DNA of 60,384 nt from Schizophyllum amplum (Eukaryota; Basidiomycota; Agaricomycetes; Agaricales; Schizophyllaceae): assembly GCA_007026445.1 (NCBI GenBank), contig VDMD01000131.1, forward strand, positions 1 through 60,384, given 5' to 3'. Positions 11,682 through 23,086 of the stretch are shown piece after piece; position 1 is the stretch's first letter; each line of letters begins with the position of its first letter. The notes under the pieces are model-generated. The model ran no database searches, had not been told where the DNA came from, and saw only the letters and a list, made by a program, of their open reading frames with translations. The translations under genes were made by a program, and so were the position numbers.

Positions 11682-14283
11682 TTACATATCCTTTTCCGCC
11701 GCCGACGCCTCTGTCATGCGCACCCATAGTCCATCCTGAAGGGTCCGTCAGCTCAAGGCCTTGCCTAAGAGTACACGAAACATTCACCTTGAGATACATA
11801 GTTAAGTGTGCTGCGAACACCCGCTTTTCCAGCTCCGCATCCTCCGTATCCGCGGTGCGGAAGTGCTTGATGGATTCGCGCGGCTGCGCGTCGTCGGCGA
11901 GCGAGAAGGCGGTGAAGTTCTGCAAAAGGCGGACGAGGAAGAAAGACATTTCGTTGTAGGCGAACTGGGAATATATGAGCACGTTGAGTGGCAGTCAGTT
12001 AGTCAGCTTATTCTCGCCTGTTGACCGAGGCAGATACGCGGGCCCGCATTGAAGGGAACGAATATGTACGGGTTGTTCGTAAGGTATTTGTGCAGACGCT
12101 CGTCGATGAAACGGTCAGGGTCGAATTTGCCGGCTATGAGGTGCGTCAGCCACAGTAGCGACCCGAGTACCACCGCTGTACGTACCATCCGGGCCCCAAA
12201 GGTCGGTGCGTCGGTGCATCAGGAAGACACTGTAGAGGCACCTTGTTGCGAGAGCGTCAGGTTATGTCGTCTCGCTGTATATGGCAAGCTATGTACCTAG
12301 TGCCCTTAGGCACGAACACGGGGCGCTTGTGTGCATCCTTGTAGGGGAGCAGGGTGTCCTTGTTCGCCGTCCTAAAATGGGAGTAACGTTAATCGAGGAC
12401 GAGCCGTATGTCACGGACTGCTTGCCTGCTGTTGACGGGCCTACCACAGAAGTCAGCATGCCTGACGGTGTCTCAGTCAAACGTACGCTTACACAATGGG
12501 GTAGAGACGCAGGACCTCTGCAAAGATAGCAGAATCAGAACCTTCACGTATATCCGCCTACGCGACATTACGCACCGTTCAAAAAAGCCCGCAAGTCTAC
12601 GAATCTCGTCAGCCACTCGTATATGCCTCCTACGTTCGTAACAGACTCACATTTCATGTCCCGGATGTCATCGTATGTCGGGCGACGCGTCGGACCTATC
12701 TTGTCAAGGATCTCCGCGCGGAGCTTGTCTGCGATGTCCGGGTGCTCAGCCAGCTTGTAGACGCCATACGTCAGGGTGCCCGCCGTTGTGTCTCTTCCGG
12801 CAACGAGCAGGTTTACTATTTCGTCGGCGAGAATGTTCTGGTCTAGAATCCGACATGCATTAACATAAGTGCATACGGTAAGAATAAAGGGATATGAAAA
12901 AGCTTACCCTGTGTGAATGTAACCAGGTGCTGAAGGAGCGTGTCTTTGTCGTTGGGCTTTGTCTCCGAGGTGGACTTTTTAGCCTCGATATCCAACTTCA
13001 TCTGAGCCGGATCGGCGAGGATTTCGCGCACAAAGTCATCCACGACGTCCCTAGCGTATGTTAGCAGCCGCAAATAAGGTTATACGGCACTCCGCGGCTC
13101 ATTACACGCACCTGCAAGGCTTGATATCGTCCTTCCAGAACTCAAGCAAGCGCCATGCCGCGCCCGCCCGCGAGCGCATCGCCGCCAGATCCTGACCCTC
13201 CCCAAATGCGGTCACGAAGCGGTTTGACGGGTGGTTGAGGAACTCGGGCGAGTTAGCATGCGAGGAGGTCGGCGGGTACGGAAGCCCCGCCCCGGACGAA
13301 TTGACGTCGTGTCCGAAGAGGAACTCGGTGGCGGAGTCGAGCGTGAAGCGGGAGACCATGTCCTGGAAGTCGATGGGGAAGCCCTCAGCGAGGCGCTTCT
13401 TGGCCTGACGAATGATATCATCCGCGTGCCGGTCGAAGTTGTCAAAGTGGGCGATTTTCTCCTTGTTGAAGAATGGACGCGTCATGGTGCGATGGAACCT
13501 AGTGCGTGGTCAGCAGGCGCCGTGAGCGCGAAGCGCGGGGCTTACTTCCACATCTCCCCATCGGAGTTGAAGACGCCACTGCCAAGAAGGGAATACAGCA
13601 GATCATAGAGGACAGGGCCTACGAGAGGAGACTATCAACGCGCGTCACTCATCAACGGGGTAGACGTACCCTTGTCAAAGTCTTCAAACTGAGTCGCCAG
13701 AATCGCCTACGATGCGCACGCGCCTTAGTCGGGTGCGGAGCATATCACTCAGCTGGCTGCTCTTACCTTGACGTGGTCCGGCTCGAGCGTAACAATCTGC
13801 AGCTCATGTCAACAGATTTGTGGTGAGAACTGTCGCGTTTACGAACTCGGACGTCACCCTGTAGGTTGACGCGGTATACGGTGCTTCCCACTTTCTTGGC
13901 CCATGCACCAAAAATCTGGGCTGTAGGATCGCGTCAAGGAAGATATATAATGATTGTACGGAACAATTACCGAGCAAGCCCGCCTTCGCTGACTGGCGCA
14001 GAGCGATGAGATGGCTCAAACCCCAGGGCAGGTCGCTGGGCACGAGAGGAGGGACATCCGCTGCAGCTACTTTCGCCTTATCGCGCGTTCGTATTTCTGC
14101 GTAGATACCCTGGGCTGTCCACAACAGCGGATGCACGAAGACGACGACACAGACGCCCACCCAGGCGGGCGTCCTGATCTCGCATATGTTGTCGAGCACT
14201 CTGAGGCAGCCATACGCGATGAGAGAAGGGTATACTAAACGAGGGAGCGCCCTGAGAAGGAAAACGACGCCAGGGGGCGCCAT
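11682..14283 (-). CDS. Cytochrome P450, CYP63-like
   Basis: About 610 aa in 16 exons. An N-terminal hydrophobic anchor ([20 protein letters not shown] and a second stretch [15 protein letters not shown]) places it on the ER membrane. The I-helix carries AGRDTT near 12800, the ExxR is NEVLRLYP, and the heme loop is [14 protein letters not shown] with the axial cysteine. [15 protein letters not shown] follows. These phrases match the basidiomycete CYP63 group, which oxidises alkanes, fatty acids and aromatic compounds; the exact substrate is inference. The last exon, [17 protein letters not shown], is joined by a 50-nt intron. Two introns (11965-12017 and 12373-12425) begin with GC rather than GT and both need the GC-AG reading to keep frame. 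The start is the first ATG before the membrane anchor, with a TATA box 48 bp upstream. Confidence 0.9.
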
Positions 14284-14330
14284 GATGACGGGAAGAGCAG
14301 GAAGGCGCCTTTCGCATGGTAAGCGCGCGC

Positions 14331-14336
14331 TTTATA
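14331..14336 (-). promoter_or_regulatory. TATA box of the P450 gene
   Basis: On the minus strand this reads TATAAA, 48 bp before the ATG at 14283. Confidence 0.45.
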
Positions 14337-15251
14337 CGGTCGTCTTCTTCGAAGTGCTTCCGTCGTGACATGGTCGCTGCCCGCCGGTTGAACGTGAGCA
14401 CCGAGCCCGGTATTCATATACAGCGTGAGAGTGATGCCCGAGGCCGATACAGAGTTGACACAGAGTCACTGAGTGACAAGAGCGGCCTGAGAGCGGCACA
14501 TGCCCGCAGCGAGGAGGAGAGGGTAATCGCCTACCTATCAGCGGAAGATGCGGTATGTGGACCGTGCCACAGGCCGCTTGCAGCCAACTCGCAGCCGCTG
14601 GTGACCAGGGCTTTCGACAGTCTCGCAGGAGGTCTAAGGAGGGCAGGTACGGGGCGGCGGGGCGCGGCGCAGCGTGATCGACAGGCCCAGGCCAAATTCG
14701 AAAATAAACAAGTTCGACTTCTAAGAAGAAGACATGTCCTCCGATTTGTTTACGCGCCAGGCGGCGGGGCCGCCGCCCCGGAAGACAACGCTGATAAGGC
14801 GCATAACACCATGTGGTGTTGATTTGCGCCACGTTATGCCCCGCGTGGACTCCCCAGCGTCCCCGACCATAAGATCCAGATAAAATCAGCGAATGACTGG
14901 CGATGAGTGTCAAAGTTCTTCATGTACCCGAACGGCTAACCCCTGGACCTTGCACGATACAACGACCACCGCTCTTGCACCTTCTACATACCTCCTCCAC
15001 CGATTACATGAGCGCGAGACCACAGTTCACCTCCTTTCATGCTTCTTGTGGTCGACGCCCCGCACAGGCCTACGAGGGTTGGCACCGCTCTCCGAACTGC
15101 TTGATCCTTAGACGGACCAACACCTAGCAACAACCGCCGCTTGGTTGTCAGCAGTAAACACCGACTCACATGGTAGGACTGGAACTCCATCGCGCACGCT
15201 TGAACAGCAAGAAAAGCAATAGAACATTCAGTATGATACATATACAGACAC
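14337..15251. other. Intergenic: P450 upstream region and Snu114 3' flank
   Basis: No gene was seen. Two compact inverted repeats lie near 14759-14845: a GC-rich GGCGGC/GCCGCC pair, and GCATAAC..GTTATGC enclosing AACACCA/TGGTGTT. They lie about 480-560 bp upstream of the P450 start. Confidence 0.5.
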
Positions 15252-18200
15252 TCAGCCCAAAAGATCGGCGTGCCCCGACGCGGACAGCGCCAACTATAAA
15301 GCACAGCGTGAGTTGGGGGCCGATAACAGCCATCGCACAGAATGAACACGCACCACAAACTCGTCGTCGAGGTATTTTGATACTGCGATCTGGTCCCCCA
15401 GACCCTTTCTCCGCCGAGTCTTGAGGACCAGGTCGCGCGCGAGGGCCTGTCCCGAAGCAGGCTCCAGCGGACGCAGCTTGATGCTCGTATCCGTCGGGTC
15501 GCCTATAACCCCAATGTAATCAGTACAAAGTCGGTTCGGTGCAATCCACACAAACCGCACCGGGAACGATGGACCAGTGGTCGAATATTTGCAAGCAGAA
15601 CGCCTGCCCCTGCGTTGCTGTCCGCAGGTCGGTCTCAAAGCCGTTGGCGTCGATAACGGGTATCAACGCGCGGACGGTGTATAGAGGAGAGCCAGCCTTT
15701 GGGACATCCTGCGTGACGTGCCCACGTCGCCGCGCCAGGACGGTGTAGACAGCAGAGATGCAGTCGGCGGGTGCTTGTACCTCGACGAAGTAGATGGGCT
15801 CCATCAATCGTGGTGCGGCCTATGGTGTCGTGAGTACTAGTGCAGCGATCCAAAGGGTATAGCACGCACCATGAGGAAGGAGGAATAGCAGACTCGGCGG
15901 GCAGTGGGGACGATCTGGCCACCACCGCGGAAGATTGGCTCTTGCGCGAGACTTGCGTCCAGGATGCGGAACTTGACGTTTCGCATAGCTGTCATGTAAG
16001 TCAGAGATGGGACTGAAAACAGAGACGCTGATACTGACGTTCATCGCATAGCGGCCCTTCCCGTGCGCCCCACTGGAAGCCCTGCTTGATGTGCTCCTTG
16101 ACTGTGCCCAACATCTTCTTGTCGATCTGCGAATATATATGTGAGCGAACATCGTAGGCATAGACGTTTTCACCAGCTAACCTGCGAAGGCAGCGTATCG
16201 TCGAGAAGGATATTTGGACCGTTGTCGTCCGGTCCAAATGCCCATATTGACCGGGACGCTAGCAGATCCCATTGATACTTCTCTTCGAAAAACTTGCCGC
16301 GCTCCTTCGCAGACATCCGCATGTTGACCCGTCCGCGCTCGATGTCCTCTGCGATGCCGCGCTCCAATGGCTCAGCAATCATTGTTATCCGGTTCCTGCA
16401 TATACCTCGTTAGCCCTGCGCGCCCCAAGGAAGAAACCAAAAATCCACCCACTTCTTATTCGGCGTATCCGCATAGCACTTCAACGCACTCGTCTCCAGC
16501 ACCGTCTCGCAGAACTTCGTCACCGGATCCGACACCTTGATCTCAATCTCGGCAAACAACCTCCTCAAATCATGCATGACCGAGTCCAGGTACAGCTCCC
16601 CCGTCCCGATAATCACATGCTCCCCGCTCTCCTCCACCTTCGTCGACAGCAGCGGGTAGCTCTTGTTCACACTTCTTAGGCCGCTCAGCATCTTCGGCAG
16701 CTCGCTCGGCGCAATGGGCTCGATGGCGATCTTGAGCACGCTCTGCGTCATGTGCTTGATGGGCCGGAAGATGTGCAGGTCCTCCTCGTAGTCGGCGGAC
16801 GCGAGCGTGGCGGACTTGGTGATCGACGCGTCGACGCCGGAGAGGAGGACGAGGTTGCCGGGGCCGACTTCGGAGATGGGGATGAAGTAGCGGGATTCAC
16901 TGATCCAGATGTCCTCGACGGTGGCTTTGAGCATGTCCTCTTCGTCCTCGGGGGAGTAGCCCTCGCCGAGGACCTTGAGCTGCATGCCCTTCTTGAGGGT
17001 CCCGCTGAGGACGCGGGCGAAGGCGCGGAAGGACTGGGCGTCAGTGGTGTGGTATAGCTTGCCGACTTGCGCCATGACGGGGCCGGAGGCGTCCGACTCT
17101 TTCATCCTCTCTGCTAGCTGCGACGTCTGCGGACCCGTGTAGGTGCCCTCAACCTGAGTATGCTTGAGTACATAGCTTGTCACTCGGAACAAGTATCGCT
17201 CACCTTATTCGCAGCATTGGCCACCGGGCTCGGTATATGCTCGACAATGACATCTACCAGGCCAGTTGCAGGCCCAAAGAACTGGTCCATGACGACCTTC
17301 AACAGCGGGCGCGCATCCATCTTGTACATCACGGGCTTGAGATGAATACCAAGATGCTCCAGTGTCACCTTCAGCTCGTCCGCCTCCTCCGTGAGCACGC
17401 TGTTGTACAGCTTGTACAGCGGCTCGAGGATGAAGTGCACGAAGGAGCGTTGCTGGTCAGGGTCGCTCTGTTTCTTCGAAAATTTGCGCTCGGCCTTGTT
17501 GTAGTAGATGTCGCCCCATAGGCGGTCGGCGAAGGCAGGTACGTCGAATTTGCCTGAAAACCTGGTCAACATTGTTGTGCACCGGGATGGTGTAGCCTTA
17601 CCAAAAGTGTCGGCGTACATCTGCGCGAATGAGCGCAAAGTGAAGCACCAGGCCATGTCAGTGCTGGCGAATGCGACATTGCCATTCTCTGGACTGAGGC
17701 GTAGCTCGGGGTCAGGGTCGATGGCGCTGCGTCGAAAAGTCAATAGATGCACGTAGACCATTACAATTATCGTACCAGATGAAGGTGTTGATCTCTTCGA
17801 TAGTGTGCTTGATCTTGTAGAAAGCATCTGCGGGCGGTAGACGCAGCTCCAGAATCAAACGGTCGATTTTGTTGACGACCAAGGTGATCTTGACGCCCTC
17901 TTGCAAAGCGTGACGAATCACGTTCTCGGCACCGACCATGAGCTGCGCTGCTATGTCAGTCAATATACGAATGGATTAGATTATGTACGCACGCCCTCAA
18001 CCACATCCACCACCAGGAGGACACCGTCTACCATGCGTATGCCACACGCAACTTCGTCAAGGAAATTCACATGACCCGGTGTGTCAATGAAGTGCACCAA
18101 ATGCGACTTTCCAGCCGTTGTTGAGAGGACGAGAGACATGGGTGAGGACTTGATGGATATTTGCCGCTCGCGCGACAGGACATGGGTGTCGGTATACCTG

Positions 18201-18888
18201 GTCTGATCAACATTCAACTTTCCGCGTGCGCTGCGAGGGTACGCCTCTACTGACCGGCTTGTCCGCGTCCCAGGTCATTTTGTGTGTCTCGAATACAAGC
18301 ATATCCATCAGCGCCGTCTTGCCGTGGTGCAGGTGTCCCACGACAGCGACGTTGCGAATCATCTCGGGGAAGGAGGTCATGTTCAGCAAGAAGCTGGGGG
18401 ACCTGTCAGCCTCGGCAAAATGTATGCGGGCCGTATGCGTACGCTTTGTCGAAGCGCGTCTCGGGCATGTCCTTCTCTTCGACGGTCCATTTCCGCACTT
18501 TAATGGGGGGCAATGATGGGCTCTGTGAGGGGCTGCGCGTCCTCTTCCTGGACAAGTGTTTCTACATCTGGGCCGTATACATCCGACGCGGAGGGGTAAT
18601 ATTGCTTGTCCTCGTGAAGGACGACAGCATTATGTGTTGGTTCTGAAGCACCCGTTCATAAGCATAGGCGCGCAGGTGAACAGGGAGACACACACCGTCG
18701 ACCTGCATCAGCGCGCCGCTGTCGTCTTGCTCCATAAGGTCCTCGTCGTACCCCTCCAGCGGTGCGGGGGCTGCCGCGGTCGGCTGCTGGCCGAACTGCT
18801 GCTCCTGCATAACCTCATCCTCGTCGTCCGAATCGAGGTCCGCGCCGATGTAGTTGCCGAACTCGTCATAGTCGTCGAAGGAGGACAT
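15252..18888 (-). CDS. SNU114: U5 snRNP GTPase Snu114 (EFTUD2 homologue)
   Basis: About 980 aa, EF-2-like spliceosomal GTPase that controls U4/U6 unwinding and spliceosome activation in the nucleus. The N-terminus is acidic ([15 protein letters not shown]). The G domain has G1 GHLHHGKT (the HHGKT form typical of Snu114), G3 DTPGH and G4 NKID. EF-2-like domains II-V follow ([30 protein letters not shown]). The C-terminus reads [20 protein letters not shown] and ends [13 protein letters not shown] after a final intron. At 18505-18510 a run of six C on the coding strand shifts the frame exactly where the family continues APIKVRKWT; five C would restore it. In such an essential gene this is most simply a homopolymer error. 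The start at 18888 begins the conserved acidic N-terminus; upstream in-frame ATG codons lie in the repeat-bearing promoter and were rejected. Confidence 0.93.
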
Positions 18889-18916
18889 GTTGGAGGGGAT
18901 GGACGGCGGAGAAGCA

Positions 18917-18966
18917 AGCGCTATTGCTCCTACGGCGTCAGCATCACGTGACAATTCCCACGCCTC
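18917..18966 (+). repeat. Left arm of 50-bp inverted repeat containing CACGTG
   Basis: This arm is 29-78 bp upstream of the SNU114 ATG. Its reverse complement matches 19742-19791 at about 46 of 50 positions. It contains CACGTG (18945-18950), the core recognised by Cbf1-type and other bHLH factors. It may be a shared promoter element or a remnant of an inverted duplication. Confidence 0.85.
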
Positions 18967-19741
18967 GTGGGCTGGCCGCGCGAGCGCCTGTTGTGAACGT
19001 GTAGTGCACAAACTGCGTTGCTAAATACAGTAAAGCCATAAAAGAGCGTGGAGAGTGCGAGCCCTTAAGCTGAATCGTGACTGGAACAGCGCGTCAGACA
19101 TGGGGGCGGTAGGCGGCACGCTATATATGCACCAAGCCGCAACCCAAGATGTACAGAAGAATGCTCTAACGGTAAAGCGCTTCTATACCTATTACGTAGC
19201 TTTGATGAATGCCTGCGACGGTCACGGGTTCGACTCTCGCGGCCGGCGCTTTGTGCGCTCTAATTTTTGCTTTGCCTCGCACCTACGACTGTGATGCCTT
19301 ACCTGAGCATGTACAGACAGTAATCAGTACCTAGGGCAAGGAAATGCGGATGGCGGCGCCGTTGGCGCATTGAGGGTCCCTCGGCGTCGCGCGCGAGGCC
19401 CTTCGGGATTTGCCGAAAAGCACAAGCCTGCGTCGTCGAAACAGAAATTGGCGCGCCGTTCTTGATTGGAATATTTCTGAACGTCTCTGGTGCTCTATAG
19501 AACATGCCACATTGGCAGAATTCTTCACGGTACTCGTCTTTTTGCTCAGGGTGGCCTTTGTCATGACCCGAGGCCCAAATTGCAGGTAAAACGGCTATAC
19601 ATTCGACATTAGTGCTCTTCTTTGCATATCATACGACCATTAGTATGTATTTATAACGCTAGCATCGATTGGGAACGTTCCATAGGAGAGGAATATTACA
19701 CTTCGTTGGAAAACGCCGGACTTCGCCATTGTCAGCCTTAT

Positions 19742-19791
19742 GAGGCGTGGGAAGCATCACGTGATGCTGACGCTGTAGGAGCAATAGCGCT
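19742..19791 (-). repeat. Right arm of 50-bp inverted repeat containing CACGTG
   Basis: This arm lies 131-180 bp upstream of the prefoldin subunit 1 ATG. It carries a perfect 14-bp palindrome, GCATCACGTGATGC, at 19754-19767. Each arm therefore has the same orientation relative to the gene it precedes (SNU114 leftward, PFD1 rightward). Confidence 0.85.
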
Positions 19792-19921
19792 CAGTCGGCG
19801 GAGACAAGCCGTGAATGGGAGGGCGGCGGTTGACCGAGAGGGGCAAACGCAAGACGCGTGCAAACTTTGACGCGCCAACCGACGTCGGCAAACTCCGATC
19901 AAGCGCGTCGATCCAACCACC

Positions 19922-20436
19922 ATGTCCACTCTGCCAGATGACACCCTCCGCAAGGTGAGGGGCACATACGGAGGGTTAGCAATAGGTCTGACAAAGTCCC
20001 CCAGATCCTTCTGCAAATTCAGCAGACAGCGGTCAACTCTCAGCGCGCCTACACCTTTGCCCAGCAGCAGATGGCCGCCAAACAGCGCGAGCGGCGCATA
20101 GTGCAGCTCACCATAGATGAGATCAGCCAGCTGGACGACGACGTGAAGATGTACAAGGGAGTGGGCAAAATGTGCGTTCTCGATCCCTGTCCACTACTCA
20201 CATCTAACACGTTCGCAGGTTCCTCATGAGCCCGCGGAAGGAGATGGAGTCCGAGCTCAAGGCGCAGGAGAAGGAGCTCGGAGACGACCTCACAAGTCTG
20301 ACCAAGAAGTCAAAGTTTTTGGAGAAGCAGTTCAACGAGGCGCAAGGGCAATTACGAGACATCGTGCGTGTGCTGGCCTATCCTGCGCGATCTGACCTGA
20401 CCTGCCTTTCTCAGTTCAATAGCGCACCGAAGCAAT
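19922..20436 (+). CDS. PFD1: Prefoldin subunit 1
   Basis: About 120 aa in four exons. It is a beta-type prefoldin subunit of the hexameric cytosolic chaperone that hands nascent actin and tubulin to CCT. Two long coiled-coil helices flank a central beta hairpin containing MYKGVGKMFLMSPRKEME, which is the subunit 1 hallmark (compare the family pattern YxGVGRMF). The second helix is KEMESELKAQEKELGDDL and onward. The last exon is only FNSAPKQ. All three introns have GT..AG ends and preserve frame. It is divergent from SNU114, with about 1 kb between start codons and a shared inverted repeat in the promoters. The start MSTLPDDTLRK is the only ATG in frame before the coiled coil. Confidence 0.9.
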
Positions 20437-20848
20437 AATATACCCTGTATCCCTAGGACATCCCCTCTGTATCTATACCTTCCGTCAACCTCGTCACCAT
20501 CATCGGGCATTCCTGTCATCAGCGCTTGCATGTCAGAGTTGGACATACGCATCGCTCTGCAGCTTCCTTGTTCAAGCCTCTAGGAGAGGGCAACAACCCG
20601 ATGAACATATCCAGGACCAGGACGCCCTAAATACACTCCGCCCCGCATCCTCTTGTATACCGTGATATCCTCGTATCCGGCCACCATCAACCTCCGATGC
20701 CTGTGGGCGATCCCATCCGTCTGTAGGTCGACGCATGGGATGTCGAGGTCGATGCAAGAAAGGGTGTTCTTCCCATCCCTTCTCTCCCATTTCCCGTCAC
20801 CCCTCTTGCCCTTGCTTGATCGCCTCAGTCTTCCTTTATTCTCGACCA
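20437..20848. other. Intergenic, no gene seen
   Basis: This is the 3' flank of prefoldin and the upstream region of the exon-1 remnant. No coding signal was recognised. Confidence 0.5.
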
Positions 20849-20942
20849 ATGCCGAGCTATGCGACTCTGCCTCCCGTCCTACCAGCAAACGTGAACGCGT
20901 TGCAAAACATCCTCATGCAGGTTTGGAGTCAACTTGCTCTTC
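20849..20942 (+). pseudogene. Broken first exon, paralogue of the adjacent membrane-protein gene
   Basis: An ATG opens MPSYATLPPVLPANVNALQN, then the frame changes by one base to give FGVNLLFYG followed by a GT donor. The adjacent intact gene starts MTAAYPVLQEGV..IQVGIGLLVYG followed by a donor, so this is a diverged copy of exon 1. I could not find the remaining exons in the next 600 bp. It is a probable partial tandem duplication. Confidence 0.4.
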
Positions 20943-21533
20943 TACGGTCAGTCTCGACGCCTATTGCTCGCCCACAACCTCCTGATCGTACTGCTTCCGC
21001 TCACACTCGAAGAGTTTAGCGACACGACATGTTGTAGTGGTCAAGCTTGGGTTCCCGTCGCGCATCAAAGCTTGACGAGAGACTCAGAGATTCTTGCGGT
21101 CGTTCCGGCGCAGTATGGGAGGGCAAGACAAATTCGTGTTGGAGCAGCGATGGAGTACGGACACGGCCTGAAAACGGTGGATCAGCATAAAAGTGAGTGT
21201 GGACACTTGACGAGTGATCATGGTGATGTTAACCTCGTCCAGGCTAAGCTCTGGTGGTTTCTGAGCAGCACGGAATGTAATCTAACTGCTTATGCACGTC
21301 CACGCCGTTGCGCTTGGTTACATTGTTGATGAGGCTTTGCGGTGCGTCCGGGTTGTAACAGCATTTCATCTGGCTTGTTTTGGGCAGCTTCACTCCGGCC
21401 TCACTACTAGTACAGCGCCCACCGTGGGAGGGCGCCACAGCTGCGCGCGCTAGCTTACTGCGTATGCATCGCCGATATAAAGGGCGTCGGTGTTGCGAGG
21501 TGGGTACGCAGGACATCCCGCTCCCTGTACACG

Positions 21534-22871
21534 ATGACCGCTGCATACCCTGTCTTACAGGAAGGTGTGCGTACGTTGCAGGGAAATCTTATCCAAGTTG
21601 GCATCGGGCTGCTGGTTTATGGTGAGTGTTCCCCTGATACACTCAGGTGGCTAACGATGAACTTGCCCACCAGGCATTCAAGCAGCTCTGACCATCGGCG
21701 CCTTCGCCGCTCTAGCGTGAGTCTGCAATTTCTCTCACCGGCGCTCGTCCCTGCATCTAAATGACATATCGTTTGCCCTTACTTATAACCATCACAACAG
21801 GCATCAGTCCGGACCAACGCGTATGCTCACCGCTGTCGTCTCGACTCTATTCATCTCCTCGACTGTGGGAATCACCCTTCACACCTTTTCCCATGTTCGC
21901 CATACGCCGCTATATCCCGGTGGGACCGCCGGCCTGCAGTTCGATGCCCTGGCGATAGTGGTGGGCGTCAATATTCGGCTGAATGTGCGTGTCAAGTTTG
22001 GTTTGAGGACGCTGGTTGGCGAGCGCTGACGTCGATTTATTTCCAGAGCTTGATTAGTGATGCTATCGTGCTGTGGCGGGATCATATCTAAGTCCAAACG
22101 CTGGATACGAGTGGTCCTCTTACTTTGCATGTCCGGTAATATTGGTGAGCTCAGCTACTACTGATATCGTCAATACGCATCGTTGACGCACTCGACGAAG
22201 TCGGAATCATACTCGACTATGTCCTGCTGTATGACGGGACGACTGCAGACAAGTCCTTGCTCGTACCGACGATTCTTGCAACCAATCTCGTCGCGACGCT
22301 GGTTGTGGGCGCGCAGGCGTGGTACGAGCTCTCGCTGTTCTCTGCATAGCACCTTGCATGCTCATGGGCTTCACCAGGCTCTACCGTCGTGATATGACGT
22401 CCTTGATGGAGAGACGGTCTCGGACGAGCGGAGCAGAGAGCGTGCTACTGCTGGTCCTCGAGTCGGGCTGCGTATATTGCGGCGGATTGGTATGTGACCT
22501 CCATACTCAACTATCGCCATCAGGTATTGAGTACCCTGTAACAAGACCATATACCTTGCCGTCAGCCTGACGATTCCGGAGGTAGCCGACATATTGACGG
22601 TGGCCATTGACTTCTACTCTGTGCGTTTTTCTCCTCGCAGTGTCCTTGTAGGACTTACTCACCGTCCATCGGACAGGCCATATATGCGACGTCTGTTATA
22701 TTGATCGTGACCACTAGGAAGTCAGACGCCGTGCGTGAGTCGCTTGTCGACACGCATCCATCGGAGCCGCTTGCTTTTGCAGCACCACAGAGAAGAGAAG
22801 CTGCCGACGTGTTGCTGGACTCTTTGAGGACATCTTCCGATTCGATACGCATCGTTCCTCGCACACCATAG
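21534..22871 (+). CDS. Fungal multi-pass membrane protein, DUF6534-like, with one apparent frameshift
   Basis: About 310 aa, with about seven hydrophobic segments. Recognisable pieces in order: IQVGIGLLVYG, ALTIGAFAALA, VVSTLFISSTVGITLHTF, the SDAIVLWR motif, RWIRVVLLLCMS, the family-type helix ILATNLVATLVVGAQAW, SVLLLVLESGCVYCGGL, and the C-terminal helix AIYATSVILIVTTRK followed by a hydrophilic tail. The protein probably sits in the plasma membrane or an endomembrane; members of this very large basidiomycete family have no established function. After SDAIVLWR a GGG at 22078-22080 throws the frame by one; removing one base reads through to RWIRVVLLLC. This may be an indel error or a real lesion. 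The stop at 22869-22871 follows IRIVPRTP. Confidence 0.6.
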
Positions 22872-23086
22872 TCCGAGGAGTTGCATCCAGGACATGAAGA
22901 CATGGAGTTGCAGCCAAGTCCAAGTTCGCATTCCCCCCCAATTATGGGTTAAGTTCGCAGTGGCCTCGAGGGCGCGACTCTTGGCTTTACACAGTATTAC
23001 TATCGGACTACTCACGAGCCTGTCCATGTACATATAGCGCCTTCTAAAGCACTAATAGATCTAGCGGTACAGTCTACAACAATAAA

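Noticed and set aside
19165..19265. tRNA-like or Pol III element with GGTTCGACTCT B-box and a GGTAAAGC segment upstream
   Set aside because: The 3' acceptor sequence GGCCGGC has no pairing partner at any sensible 5' position and the D-arm is poor; not reported as a tRNA.
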